From the NCBI GenBank assembly GCA_017621085.1, contig JAGATW010000128.1, positions 1-32,177 on the forward strand: a stretch of DNA of 32,177 bases, written 5' to 3'. Position 1 is the stretch's first letter. Each line of letters starts with the position of its first letter. This document shows, in pieces, positions 1 through 7,960 of the stretch. Below the pieces are notes generated by a model that was not told the origin of the DNA, did not search any database, and saw nothing but the letters and a program-made list of their open reading frames with translations. The translations under genes and the position numbers were made by a program. This DNA comes from Clostridia bacterium (GTDB lineage Bacteria; Bacillota; Clostridia; Oscillospirales; CAG-272).

Positions 1-20
1 CGAGGGTAAGCCTGTAATAT

Positions 21-61
21 CCCCTTCTAGGGGTATGCATACCACCAGTTGCACTGGTGGT
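21..61. repeat. Two adjacent hairpins at window edge, possible IS200/IS605-type end or decayed repeat
   Basis: Seen: a perfect 9-bp inverted repeat with a 3-base loop at 41-49/53-61 (ACCACCAGT-TGC-ACTGGTGGT), preceded at 21-33 by a second small hairpin (CCCC-TTCTA-GGGG). They lie directly after the stop codon of the minus-strand epimerase gene, but no T-run follows on either strand, so this is not a standard intrinsic terminator. Short subterminal palindromes of this kind are typical of single-strand transposons of the IS200/IS605 group. No transposase is visible, and the window starts here. The assignment is inference only. Confidence 0.35.
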
Positions 62-66
62 TATGA

Positions 67-942
67 TTATTTTATTGTAATTGAGTAATTATTCTTGTAT
101 GAATAGCCACAGGGTAAATGTATCATTTCCTCTTTGGTTACAAGGTTGTCAACCTTGTCCTGTGTAGCAGGAACAGAGGTCCAAGGCTCAATGCAAACGT
201 AAGGCGCGTCTGTCTTTACTGCGTGCCAAAGACCAATATATTTCATACCGTTAAAGTTAAGGGTTACGCTTCTTGCTGTCTTGTCAGAGCCTAACTTAAT
301 TTCCTTTGCAACATTGTATAGGAAAATAGCATCGTTATCAAAAAGGTCGTGGGTTAAATCAATTCTCTTTGTGCCATTTTCGTTATATACCTTATCGTTA
401 TGAGTTAAAAAGCATGCAGGAGAAAAGTCAACTCTTACAGCCTCACAGCTTTTATTAAACTCAACATAGCAATCTTCAAAATTAAGACCCTTGTCAAGAG
501 GTACATTAAATGCAGGGTGACCACCAACGGAGAAGATAAGGTCCTTTGTATCCTTATTTTTTACCTCGTATTTAACATTTAAGGTATTATTATTAAGACT
601 AAAGGTAACATCAAAAATAAATTCAAATGGGTAGCACGCTTTAGTTTCCTCATTTGCACAAAGCTCAAGGGTTACAAAATCACGAGAAACGGATTTAAGT
701 GAAAAAACACTCTTTCTTGCAAAGCCGTGGTTAGGTAATGTATAGGTTTTGCCAAGATATGTATATTCACCGTTAAAAAGTCTGCCACAAATAGGGAACA
801 TAATAGGAGCTCTGCCACTCCAATATTTTTCATCTCCCTGCCATAAATATTCGTGACCGCTAACATCCTTAATAGACATTAATTCTGCGCCTAAGTCAGA
901 AATAACAACGGTTAAAAATTCATTTTGAATAGTATATTCCAT
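67..942 (-). CDS. Aldose 1-epimerase family protein (galactose mutarotase-like, LacX type)
   Basis: A 291-residue cytosolic protein without a signal peptide. It matches the galactose mutarotase beta-sandwich fold. NHGFAR (His72) and GGHPAF (His142) fit the two catalytic histidines, and EPWTSVPAT near residue 253 fits the catalytic glutamate. Family members interconvert alpha and beta anomers of aldohexoses; the LacX-like branch has less certain substrates (free or phosphorylated sugars). The ATG at 942 is preceded by GTGAGG at a normal distance, and a TTGATT-N17-TAAAAT promoter lies at 976-1004. The gene is transcribed away from the radical SAM gene and appears monocistronic. A role in sugar use alongside the GH35 beta-galactosidase 24 kb away is possible but not shown by linkage. 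Confidence 0.85.
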   Translation of the reverse strand: MEYTIQNEFLTVVISDLGAELMSIKDVSGHEYLWQGDEKYWSGRAPIMFPICGRLFNGEYTYLGKTYTLPNHGFARKSVFSLKSVSRDFVTLELCANEETKACYPFEFIFDVTFSLNNNTLNVKYEVKNKDTKDLIFSVGGHPAFNVPLDKGLNFEDCYVEFNKSCEAVRVDFSPACFLTHNDKVYNENGTKRIDLTHDLFDNDAIFLYNVAKEIKLGSDKTARSVTLNFNGMKYIGLWHAVKTDAPYVCIEPWTSVPATQDKVDNLVTKEEMIHLPCGYSYKNNYSITIK

Positions 943-975
943 TAAAAAAGCCTCACTTTTCTGTATTTCCTATAC

Positions 976-1004
976 ATTTTACCACAACTTTCCAAAAAAA
1001 TCAA
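976..1004 (-). promoter_or_regulatory. Sigma-A promoter of the epimerase gene
   Basis: On the minus strand TTGATT (1004-999) and TAAAAT (981-976) are separated by exactly 17 bases. The start codon lies 34 bases downstream of the -10 element. It stands back to back with the promoter at 1007-1035; the two -35 boxes are 2 bases apart. Confidence 0.7.
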
Positions 1005-1006
1005 TA

Positions 1007-1035
1007 TTGAAAATATTTGTAAGATATGATAGAAT
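1007..1035 (+). promoter_or_regulatory. Sigma-A promoter of the radical SAM - nnr pair
   Basis: TTGAAA (1007-1012), a 17-base spacer and TAGAAT (1030-1035) lie ahead of the GGGGGTG ribosome binding site and TTG start at 1063. Each box matches the sigma-A consensus at four or five of six positions. Confidence 0.6.
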
Positions 1036-1062
1036 AAATTTAATAAAAAGGGGGTGTAAAAA

Positions 1063-2016
1063 TTGGCAAATATAGCACTTTTAAACAGATGCAATTTAAG
1101 GTGTCCCTATTGCTTTGCAAACGATTATATAGAAAACGAGGGAGAGGACATAACAGTTGATACATTTTCTGAGCTTTTAGACTTTGTAGCCCCCGACCCA
1201 TCCTTAGGCATAATAGGTGGTGAGCCGCTTTTACATAAGGACTTTGATAAAATAATGTCCATTGCCCAAGACGATTTTCGCTTTAACAGAATAACTGTTT
1301 TTACAAACGGTATATTTGTAGATAAGCACCTAAGTGCTTTAATAAACAGAAAAACAACAGTTTTAATTAATGTAAATTCAAAGGGTGACATAGGAAAAGA
1401 CAATTTTGAAAGGCTTGACAATAATATATCAGCCCTGATGCAAGCAGGCATAAAAGCAAATATTGACATAGGCATAAATGTCTATAAAAGGGAGCAGGAT
1501 TTTTCCGACCTTTTATACATAATCAAAAAGTATGGCTTTAGAAAAATACGTGTAAGCGTTGTAATTCCAAGGGATAAAAGCTTAGGTGGAATTAATTATT
1601 TTATGGAAATGAAGCCGACGCTTTTAAGCTTATATAAGGAGCTTTTAAAATTAAATGTTTCCCCTTGCTATGACTGTAATGCAATACCGGAGTGCGTTTA
1701 TACAAATGAGGAAAGGGAGCTTCTTAATAGCCTACCCTTTGCAAACGATTTCGAGAGGGAAATATTCTTAGGTAAGCGTAGCGTTTGCTCTCCCGTTATT
1801 GATATATACCCTGACAAAACGGCTACAAGATGCTTCGGGTGTTACGATATGGAAAGGGTAAGCATTAAGGATTTTGATAACCTATTTGATTTAAAGAATT
1901 ACTTTTTTATGAAAATAGATGCAAGGCTTGTACACAATTATTCCTGTGAAGAATGTAAGGATTGCTACAAGCATAAAATTTTCGGTTGCTTTGGTGGCTG
2001 TCTTTGCTACAAATAA
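1063..2016 (+). CDS. Radical SAM protein with SPASM/twitch-like auxiliary cluster cysteines
   Basis: A 317-residue protein. The radical SAM CX3CX2C motif sits at the very N-terminus (Cys10, Cys14, Cys17; CNLRCPYC), followed by GGEP at 52-55, which contacts the SAM amine. A CX2CX5C group (Cys202, 205, 211) and nine further cysteines from residue 242 to 315 suggest one or two auxiliary iron-sulfur clusters, as in SPASM/twitch maturases. The start is TTG with GGGGGTG six bases upstream; no ATG fits. The downstream nnr gene uses the same signal with the same spacing. The substrate is unknown: no precursor peptide gene is visible nearby, so peptide modification is only one possibility. Confidence 0.85.
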   Translation: MANIALLNRCNLRCPYCFANDYIENEGEDITVDTFSELLDFVAPDPSLGIIGGEPLLHKDFDKIMSIAQDDFRFNRITVFTNGIFVDKHLSALINRKTTVLINVNSKGDIGKDNFERLDNNISALMQAGIKANIDIGINVYKREQDFSDLLYIIKKYGFRKIRVSVVIPRDKSLGGINYFMEMKPTLLSLYKELLKLNVSPCYDCNAIPECVYTNEERELLNSLPFANDFEREIFLGKRSVCSPVIDIYPDKTATRCFGCYDMERVSIKDFDNLFDLKNYFFMKIDARLVHNYSCEECKDCYKHKIFGCFGGCLCYK

Positions 2017-2029
2017 GGGGGTGCTTTTT

Positions 2030-3517
2030 TTGGAAGAGGTAGTTAGTGTTTCAAATATGCGTAAAAGTGACGCATATACAATAGAAAATGGAATTCCTTC
2101 CCTTGAGCTTATGCACAAGGCAGGCTTGGCTATATGTCGTAATGTAATTTGGCGCGGAAAAATTCTTATAGTGTGTGGTACAGGCAACAACGCAGGAGAT
2201 GGCTATGTGTTAGCAGGGCTTTTGAAAAAAGGAAGATACGATGTTAGCGTTATGCTTTTGGAAAAGCGGTTTTCTAAAGAAGGAAAATTCTATTTTGATG
2301 AGTACGTAGATGGAAAAGTGCCATACTGTGTCTATAAAGGCAATGATTTAGACCAATACGATATGATTGTTGACTGTATTTTTGGCACAGGCTTTAAGGG
2401 TGAGGTAACCGGAATTGCAAAAGAGGTAATTGAAAAAATTAACTCAAGTGGCGCATATATAGTATCAGCCGATATTAACAGTGGCTTAAACGGTGATAAC
2501 GGTCTTGGGGATGTATGCGTAATCAGTGATTTAACAATATCAATAGGCACTCTTAAAAGCGGACATTTTCTTGGCAGAGCCAAGGATGTAATCGGCAGAG
2601 TACTAAATGTTAAAATTGGTATAGATATTGTTGATAAGCCCTATTATCTTTTTGAGGAGGATGATGCTTCCTCATTACTTGGAAAAAGAGATAATTACTC
2701 CAATAAGGGTACATATGGGTATGTTACCTTGATTGGAGGATGCACTGAATTCGGTGGAGCTGTAAAGCTTGCAAATCTTTCTGCCTGCGCCTTAAGAAGC
2801 GGCTGTGGAGTTTGCAGAATTGCAACACCAAAATCAGTATGCCCATCCGTAATGCCATACCTTTTAGAAAGCACTCTTTACCCACTCTCCGAAAATGACG
2901 GAGCAATAAAATTTGAGGAAAACGAGATACAGGGTGCCTTAAAAAATGTAAAATCCGTTGCAATCGGTATGGGCTTGGGTCAAAGAGGAGATAATGAGCA
3001 AATAATAGAATATATCTTAAACAATTATGATATTCCTGTAATTATAGATGCAGACGGTCTTAATACCCTTGCAAAAATGGACATAAATATTTTAAAGAAC
3101 ACAAAATGCAAGGTAGTACTAACTCCACACTTAAAGGAGTTTGAAAGATTAACAGGTGTCCCACTTAAAGAAATTGAAAACAACCCAATAGAACACGCAA
3201 AAAATTACGCATATGAAACAGGAACTATTGTGCTTCTTAAAGGGCCAACTACAATTATAACCGACGGATATGAGGTGTATTTAACAAAAACAGGCTGTGC
3301 AGGAATGGCAAGCGCAGGCAGCGGAGATGTGCTAAGCGGTATTCTTTGCGCTACGTGTGCAGGTAAAGAATATCTGCTCCCATATGTATGCTTAGGCGCT
3401 TACATAAACGGTTACGCAGGAGAAATAGCACAAAAGTGGCTATGCGACATTTCTATGCTCGCCTCCGATACTGCCAAAAGTGTCGCCCTTGCCGTTAAGG
3501 CACTACGGGAAAGTTAA
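2030..3517 (+). CDS. nnr: Bifunctional NAD(P)H-hydrate epimerase / ADP-dependent NAD(P)HX dehydratase
   Basis: This fused YjeF_N/YjeF_C enzyme repairs hydrated NAD(P)H: the N-terminal part epimerises NAD(P)HX and the C-terminal part dehydrates the S form using ADP. With the TTG start at 2030 it has 495 residues. CGTGNNAGDG (49-58) is the epimerase signature. The C-terminal kinase-like domain shows TPHLKEFERL, KGPTT and GSGDVLSG (430-437, catalytic Asp433). The reading frame is open back to 1919 inside the upstream gene, but TTG 2030 is preferred because GGGGGTG lies six bases before it and the protein then starts at the conserved domain. The ribosome binding site touches the radical SAM stop codon, so the two genes are co-transcribed and probably translationally coupled. 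Confidence 0.92.
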   Translation: MEEVVSVSNMRKSDAYTIENGIPSLELMHKAGLAICRNVIWRGKILIVCGTGNNAGDGYVLAGLLKKGRYDVSVMLLEKRFSKEGKFYFDEYVDGKVPYCVYKGNDLDQYDMIVDCIFGTGFKGEVTGIAKEVIEKINSSGAYIVSADINSGLNGDNGLGDVCVISDLTISIGTLKSGHFLGRAKDVIGRVLNVKIGIDIVDKPYYLFEEDDASSLLGKRDNYSNKGTYGYVTLIGGCTEFGGAVKLANLSACALRSGCGVCRIATPKSVCPSVMPYLLESTLYPLSENDGAIKFEENEIQGALKNVKSVAIGMGLGQRGDNEQIIEYILNNYDIPVIIDADGLNTLAKMDINILKNTKCKVVLTPHLKEFERLTGVPLKEIENNPIEHAKNYAYETGTIVLLKGPTTIITDGYEVYLTKTGCAGMASAGSGDVLSGILCATCAGKEYLLPYVCLGAYINGYAGEIAQKWLCDISMLASDTAKSVALAVKALRES

Positions 3518-3545
3518 AAAGCAATTAACACTCACCAATAAAAAT

Positions 3546-3580
3546 AACAGGCTGTTGCAAAGCGCAACAGCCTGTTTTAT
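3546..3580. terminator. Bidirectional intrinsic terminator
   Basis: A perfect 13-bp stem (3546-3558 with 3564-3576) and a five-base loop lie between two convergent genes. TTTT follows on the plus strand and an A/T-rich run equivalent to TTATTTTTATT follows on the minus strand, so it can serve both nnr and the LRR gene. Confidence 0.9.
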
Positions 3581-3581
3581 A

Positions 3582-5147
3582 CTATTTAACTGTGTTGTAT
3601 GAAATAAATTCAAAGTTGTTATTTTCAACCTGTGCTTTTTGCATATAGGCAATTGATACAATCTCATCATTTTTCGTTTCGATTATGTAAGCGCCAAGCA
3701 TTAATTTTATATCAAGCTGATTTTCATTAAAGCCTGTAATTTTGCAATCAAAGTAATTGTGACCGGACACAATTGGAATTTTGAATACGGTAGCATCAAT
3801 GCTTTCATTTATCTCACCCTTTTCATCAAGTGGAGCAAATTCAAGTGTGTCACTACCTACTACAATCGCACCGAAATTAACGGTGTAGCCTGTAAATTCC
3901 TCGTAAGACTTTAAAATGGTCATATCAACCTTGTAGCCAACGGTAATAGAAGGAACAAGACCGTTACCCTCTGTACGTGAATAACCAAGGCACTCAAAGA
4001 AAGGCTCAAAGGGAGTTAACTCCTCCTTGCCGCAATCCGGACAAGCATATCTTACATAGCCTGTTTCATAGTAGCTTGAATAAATAGGAGCATCAACTCT
4101 TTCACCCTTTTTATGTGATGTGGCAACTAAGTTTCCACCTTCTTCATCAAAATAAATGTTTGCATTAATTTCTTGAATTGTGGTAGCACCGTTTTCAATT
4201 AAAGCCAAATCGCTTTCATGAGAAAGAATTATACATACAAGGCTTGAATAAGGTGAGCGTGGATTACCACTCTTAGGCTTAAAGTTAAATGAGCCCTTAT
4301 CATTATCAATTGCTTGAAGGCTTAAGCCACTTGCAGAGCATTGGAACTCAACAAATTTAATTTGTGGATTACCCAAGCCGGTTTCATTTGTTCTTGAACA
4401 GAAGGTTTGGTTTCCAATGGTTTCAACCTTAGGACCCAAAACAAGACCTGTTAAATGTGTAGTTGCATTATTAAAAGAGCTGGGAGCAACGGTTGTTGCG
4501 TTAACATACAAAACGCCATGAAATGCGTTTATACAATTGTTAAATGCATAATCACCGATTTTATCTAAATTTTGTGGGAAATTTTTAACACAAGTAAGCT
4601 TTCTCGCATTTTGAGTAAACCATCCCGGGATATTCATAAGCTGTGAATTTTCACCAAAATCAAGATATCTTAAATTTCCAACAGCCTCATTCATATCTGT
4701 AACAGAGGTTACGGTTGATGGTAAAACAACTGCACCGATTTTAGAAGGGTTAGACCTACCCCAGAAATATGTTGAATTTCCTTTCAGTGCATTTAAGTTA
4801 ACAGAGGTTACAGCTTTTCCATCTGTTGTTGTGCTTGGAAAAACAAGCTTAGTTAAATATTTTGTGCCGATTTGGTCCTTTGAAATTGAGATTGTTTCGG
4901 TTGAATTGCAGCTTACCTTAATCTTAGTTAAAGCCTCATCCATAACATCAAGCTGAAATGCATTGATTGTTGTTGCATCGTTATAGTACTCGTTTCCGTC
5001 AAAAACTATAAAGTGTGTAACTGTGTCGCCATTATAAAGCCATTCTTGTGGAATTTCTTCAAGATATGCATCCTTAGCACCAACAGAAAAAGCAAGCATA
5101 AGGCAAAGCATACTCAAAAGAACAAAGAAAAATAAAGTTCTTTTCAT
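3582..5147 (-). CDS. Secreted BspA-like leucine-rich-repeat protein A with shared C-terminal module
   Basis: A 521-residue exported protein. Residues 1-24 are a signal peptide (MKR, then a hydrophobic stretch, cleavage after VGA). Residues of about 95-280 carry degenerate LRR_5/BspA-type units (for example IGDYAFNNC and VETIGNQTF), which typically make extracellular binding surfaces. A C-terminal region (about 345-521) includes a CPDC pair at 369-372 and a conserved block around GHNYFDCKITG (462-472). This region is clearly homologous to the C-terminus of the second LRR protein ending at 32024. No LPXTG, SLH or transmembrane anchor was seen, so it may be released or held non-covalently. The ATG at 5147 has TAGGAGAG upstream and its own strong promoter (5183-5211). 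Confidence 0.75.
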   Translation of the reverse strand: MKRTLFFFVLLSMLCLMLAFSVGAKDAYLEEIPQEWLYNGDTVTHFIVFDGNEYYNDATTINAFQLDVMDEALTKIKVSCNSTETISISKDQIGTKYLTKLVFPSTTTDGKAVTSVNLNALKGNSTYFWGRSNPSKIGAVVLPSTVTSVTDMNEAVGNLRYLDFGENSQLMNIPGWFTQNARKLTCVKNFPQNLDKIGDYAFNNCINAFHGVLYVNATTVAPSSFNNATTHLTGLVLGPKVETIGNQTFCSRTNETGLGNPQIKFVEFQCSASGLSLQAIDNDKGSFNFKPKSGNPRSPYSSLVCIILSHESDLALIENGATTIQEINANIYFDEEGGNLVATSHKKGERVDAPIYSSYYETGYVRYACPDCGKEELTPFEPFFECLGYSRTEGNGLVPSITVGYKVDMTILKSYEEFTGYTVNFGAIVVGSDTLEFAPLDEKGEINESIDATVFKIPIVSGHNYFDCKITGFNENQLDIKLMLGAYIIETKNDEIVSIAYMQKAQVENNNFEFISYNTVK

Positions 5148-5182
5148 TTTGACTCTCCTAAAATAAAATGTAATATAATCTG

Positions 5183-5211
5183 ATTATAAGTTTTACAGTA
5201 ATATTTGTCAA
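5183..5211 (-). promoter_or_regulatory. Consensus sigma-A promoter of LRR protein A, overlapping upstream stop codon
   Basis: The minus strand has TTGACA (5211-5206), exactly 17 bases, then TATAAT (5188-5183): a perfect match to consensus in both boxes. The -35 element covers the stop codon (5210-5208) of the alpha/beta hydrolase gene. The LRR gene can therefore be expressed strongly and apart from the upstream operon. Confidence 0.88.
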
Positions 5212-5924
5212 GATATAAAACCAAGAATTTCCTCACGATACTTTTCTGAAAGCCTTTCACCAAGGTCGCAATGGTCACGGCCCTTGGCAATATAAAATCT
5301 TACATCTCTTGTCTTAGCAAGAGCATCTACAAATTTTTCACTGTGCATATTAATATTAACAGCTCTGTCCTTGTCACAATGGAATATGATATATTCGGTT
5401 TTTTGGGGGAGAGTGTCTATTAAATGTAAGGGAGAAGCAGATTTAAGAGCTGTATCAAGGTCACAATCATAAGAGTAAAAGGCACTATATAAGGTCCTTG
5501 GCAAGTCAACTCTTTCCGTAAAATGGTATGGTAGGTCGCAAACAGGACAGTTGGCAACACAGCCAATAGGAGTTCTTTTTGCATATTTTGTATAAACAAT
5601 ACAAGCAAGACCACCCATGCTTCCACCGGTGGATACAATAGGAATGTCGTTGCTTAAATTGTACTTATCAAAAAGAACATCTAAAATTTCATCGGTTAAA
5701 TTAACCTCGTCCTTGTTCATCCAACCCCAAGGGTTAGTGTAAGGAGTTATGTATAATACATTTTTCTCGGCAAAAAAGTGACCGTCATTTGTTCCCTCAG
5801 GATACATAGCCATTCCGCCAAGACCAAAGAAATTAAGAACAACACCTCTTATTTCGCCCTTGATTTCCTTGTCATTAGAATATGCAAAGTAGCTTAAATT
5901 TTCGTAGTTAATAATCTTTTCCAT
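5208..5924 (-). CDS. Alpha/beta hydrolase (prolyl-oligopeptidase/esterase-like)
   Basis: A 238-residue cytosolic protein with an alpha/beta-hydrolase triad. The nucleophile elbow is GGSMGG (100-105, Ser102), the acid is probably in HCDKDRAV (Asp184 or Asp186), and His218 lies in GRDHCD. The frame is open from a GTG at 5933, but the ATG at 5924 is chosen because AGGTGA lies five bases before it and overlaps the stop of the Mrr gene. No signal peptide is present and the substrate cannot be read from the sequence. It is the last gene of a five-gene coupled run that already contains an SGNH esterase and a beta-lactamase-fold hydrolase, so a deacylation or ester-hydrolysis theme is inferred. Confidence 0.75.
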   Translation of the reverse strand: MEKIINYENLSYFAYSNDKEIKGEIRGVVLNFFGLGGMAMYPEGTNDGHFFAEKNVLYITPYTNPWGWMNKDEVNLTDEILDVLFDKYNLSNDIPIVSTGGSMGGLACIVYTKYAKRTPIGCVANCPVCDLPYHFTERVDLPRTLYSAFYSYDCDLDTALKSASPLHLIDTLPQKTEYIIFHCDKDRAVNINMHSEKFVDALAKTRDVRFYIAKGRDHCDLGERLSEKYREEILGFIS

Positions 5925-5929
5925 AAAAA

Positions 5930-6937
5930 TCACCTGTTAAAAATAGCATTATCAAAGGTGTAACCGTTCTTGTGCTTGTTAATTCCGTAGGAGGTACGCT
6001 TTACAAGGTTGAAAAGCTTGTCTCCGTCAATTCCGACAAGGTCACCAATTGCATCCATAAAGTTCTCAGCACTTTCGTGAAAGGTAGTTGTTGTAACATA
6101 AATACCACGGGAAGCACCCTTAGCATTCATAGCACCGTAAAACTCACGCACCTCTTTTTCAGTAACGTGGGCACGGTCACGGCACTTAGTTTGCGCAACA
6201 ATAGTTTCAACAAAGCCAAGATAATCAACTATTTCAAGCTCAACATCAATTCCACCATCGTCGCTTCCTCCGGTTATATCACAATACACAACCATTTTGC
6301 CACTCAAGGTGTAATATTTTTCTAAAAGATTTGCAACAAAGCTTTCAAAAAACTTTCCACCCATTAGCCATAGCTTTTTGAAAAACTTAGGCTTAAATTC
6401 ATTTTCAGGCAGGGGGGTGTCGCTATTTTCGTTAATATCGGTAGGAGTTATGTCCCTGTATTTTCCATCAATAAACTCAATTTCATCATTTTGCAAAAGG
6501 TTAAAAAGAACATTACCCGCAGCAGAGTGCAGGGAATAGTCATCCTTAAAGGAGGAGGTCATATCTGTACCAAAGCGAATTTCAAGCATTCTGAAAATTT
6601 CGTTTTTGGTGTAAGCACCTCCCTGCAAAATTTCCATAATTTCAGCCTCAACCAAGTCCTCTTTAATTATAACAAGCTCTTCCTTTGCAAGGCTGTATTT
6701 TTCGCCCTTTCTAAAAATGTCCTTTTTGTTTATCAAATCATTAATAGCTGTGGAAATATAGCTGCGAATTACACTGTTTTTGCTTCTTGGAGAAAAATCC
6801 TCAAGCTCACTTTCGCTAAGACCATAGCATAGTAAAACTCCTTCAACAATTTCCCCTCTTGTAGCATTATCCACATTTGAAAGGTATTTAATAACAGACT
6901 CAGTCGCCTTTCTTTTCATTTTATTGGTAACCTTCAT
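5930..6937 (-). CDS. Mrr-family restriction endonuclease-like protein
   Basis: A 335-residue protein. The N-terminal 100-160 residues look like winged-helix DNA-binding segments, as in the Mrr N-domain. The C-terminal half carries the Mrr PD-(D/E)XK core: FFESFVANLL (Glu198), GGIDVELE (Asp231) and AQTK (Gln249, Lys251), followed by the conserved REFYGAM and GIYVTTTTF segments. Mrr enzymes are type IV, usually cutting methylated DNA. No methyltransferase or specificity gene is nearby. The ATG at 6937 has TAGGTGAT before it, overlapping the stop codon of the SGNH gene, and its own stop overlaps the next ribosome binding site. It is thus embedded in a hydrolase operon, an unusual setting. All catalytic residues appear intact. 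Confidence 0.82.
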   Translation of the reverse strand: MKVTNKMKRKATESVIKYLSNVDNATRGEIVEGVLLCYGLSESELEDFSPRSKNSVIRSYISTAINDLINKKDIFRKGEKYSLAKEELVIIKEDLVEAEIMEILQGGAYTKNEIFRMLEIRFGTDMTSSFKDDYSLHSAAGNVLFNLLQNDEIEFIDGKYRDITPTDINENSDTPLPENEFKPKFFKKLWLMGGKFFESFVANLLEKYYTLSGKMVVYCDITGGSDDGGIDVELEIVDYLGFVETIVAQTKCRDRAHVTEKEVREFYGAMNAKGASRGIYVTTTTFHESAENFMDAIGDLVGIDGDKLFNLVKRTSYGINKHKNGYTFDNAIFNR

Positions 6938-6945
6938 AATATCAC

Positions 6946-7947
6946 CTACGCTTCCAATATTTGCTTAATTACAGGCTCGATTACCTGTACCATTTTGTAA
7001 AAGCCTAAATCATTTGGATGAATAGTGTCAATAAAGCATAATTCCTTATCAGGGTCATCCTTGAAAAAGGTCTCTCCGTCAATAAAATATACGTTTTTGT
7101 CCCCACTGTCAATAGCATTTTTGTATGTAGTGTAAACTACCTCTTTTCTTGCTTGCTCGTCACTTCCGTAGTTAGCATAGGGACGTGTCATCATTAAAAT
7201 AGGCAGGTCAGGCTTTGATTCCCTTATTCTTTTAAAGAATGGCTCATGTGTCCTTTTTAAATGCTCAACGTCGGGAGCATTGTGGTCATAGTCGTAAACA
7301 AAAAGGGAAATATCAAGTGTATTTATAAAATCTGCCATAGCAAGCTCACCCTTTGCGCTACCGGAAAATCCAAGATTGTAATAATCTGCATCAAGATGTC
7401 TTGAAATTACTGCATTATATCCATTAGTTACATTACAAGCAATACCACCCTCGGTAATTGAAGAACCGTAATAGAGAATAGGAGTTGAGTATTTATAAGG
7501 AGTTGGTGGTAAAATTTCAGCCTCATCCTCAATGAAAATTGAGAAGGTTTTTATAATCTCATTTCTTGGAAGAAAGATTGTAACATCTTCCATTTCATCA
7601 CTCTTGGTAAAGGTGTTTTCAAAAATCTTGCTCTCATAATTATATGGATTACATATGCCTAAAAAACGTGAGGTTTTCCTCTCACCCACAAAAACAAAGG
7701 CACTCTGACAAGCATAAATTGACATTCCGATATCAACGCTAAGAGTTTCAAACTCAAATTTTAAAGTAAATTTTTTAGAGTTAGTCCTAAAGCCGGCACG
7801 CACACCCATAGGGCGTCTGCCTAAAAATTCAAGGCTTGGCACTTTTTCAATTACATCATCCGGCAAGCGTGTAATTTTCTTGTGCTTATCAAAATCGGGT
7901 ATGCCAAATATTTTAATAGGGTAGTCTTTATATGTATATTCCTTCAT
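6946..7947 (-). CDS. SGNH/GDSL-family esterase with N-terminal beta domain
   Basis: A 333-residue cytosolic protein. The N-terminal ~150 residues look like a beta-sandwich (GxDLY-type N-domain of Lipase_GDSL_3 proteins). The SGNH domain follows with block I YYGSSITEGG (159-168, catalytic Ser163), block II NLGFSGSAKGE (Gly196), block III DYDHNAP (Asn223) and the DTIHPND triad end (Asp307, His310). These enzymes commonly remove acetyl or acyl groups from carbohydrates. No secretion signal is present, so an intracellular substrate is likely. The stop is 8 bases before the Mrr start. The start ATG at 7947 follows GTGAGGT next to the upstream gene's stop. Confidence 0.85.
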   Translation of the reverse strand: MKEYTYKDYPIKIFGIPDFDKHKKITRLPDDVIEKVPSLEFLGRRPMGVRAGFRTNSKKFTLKFEFETLSVDIGMSIYACQSAFVFVGERKTSRFLGICNPYNYESKIFENTFTKSDEMEDVTIFLPRNEIIKTFSIFIEDEAEILPPTPYKYSTPILYYGSSITEGGIACNVTNGYNAVISRHLDADYYNLGFSGSAKGELAMADFINTLDISLFVYDYDHNAPDVEHLKRTHEPFFKRIRESKPDLPILMMTRPYANYGSDEQARKEVVYTTYKNAIDSGDKNVYFIDGETFFKDDPDKELCFIDTIHPNDLGFYKMVQVIEPVIKQILEA

Positions 7948-7960
7948 AGTCCGTTAAACC

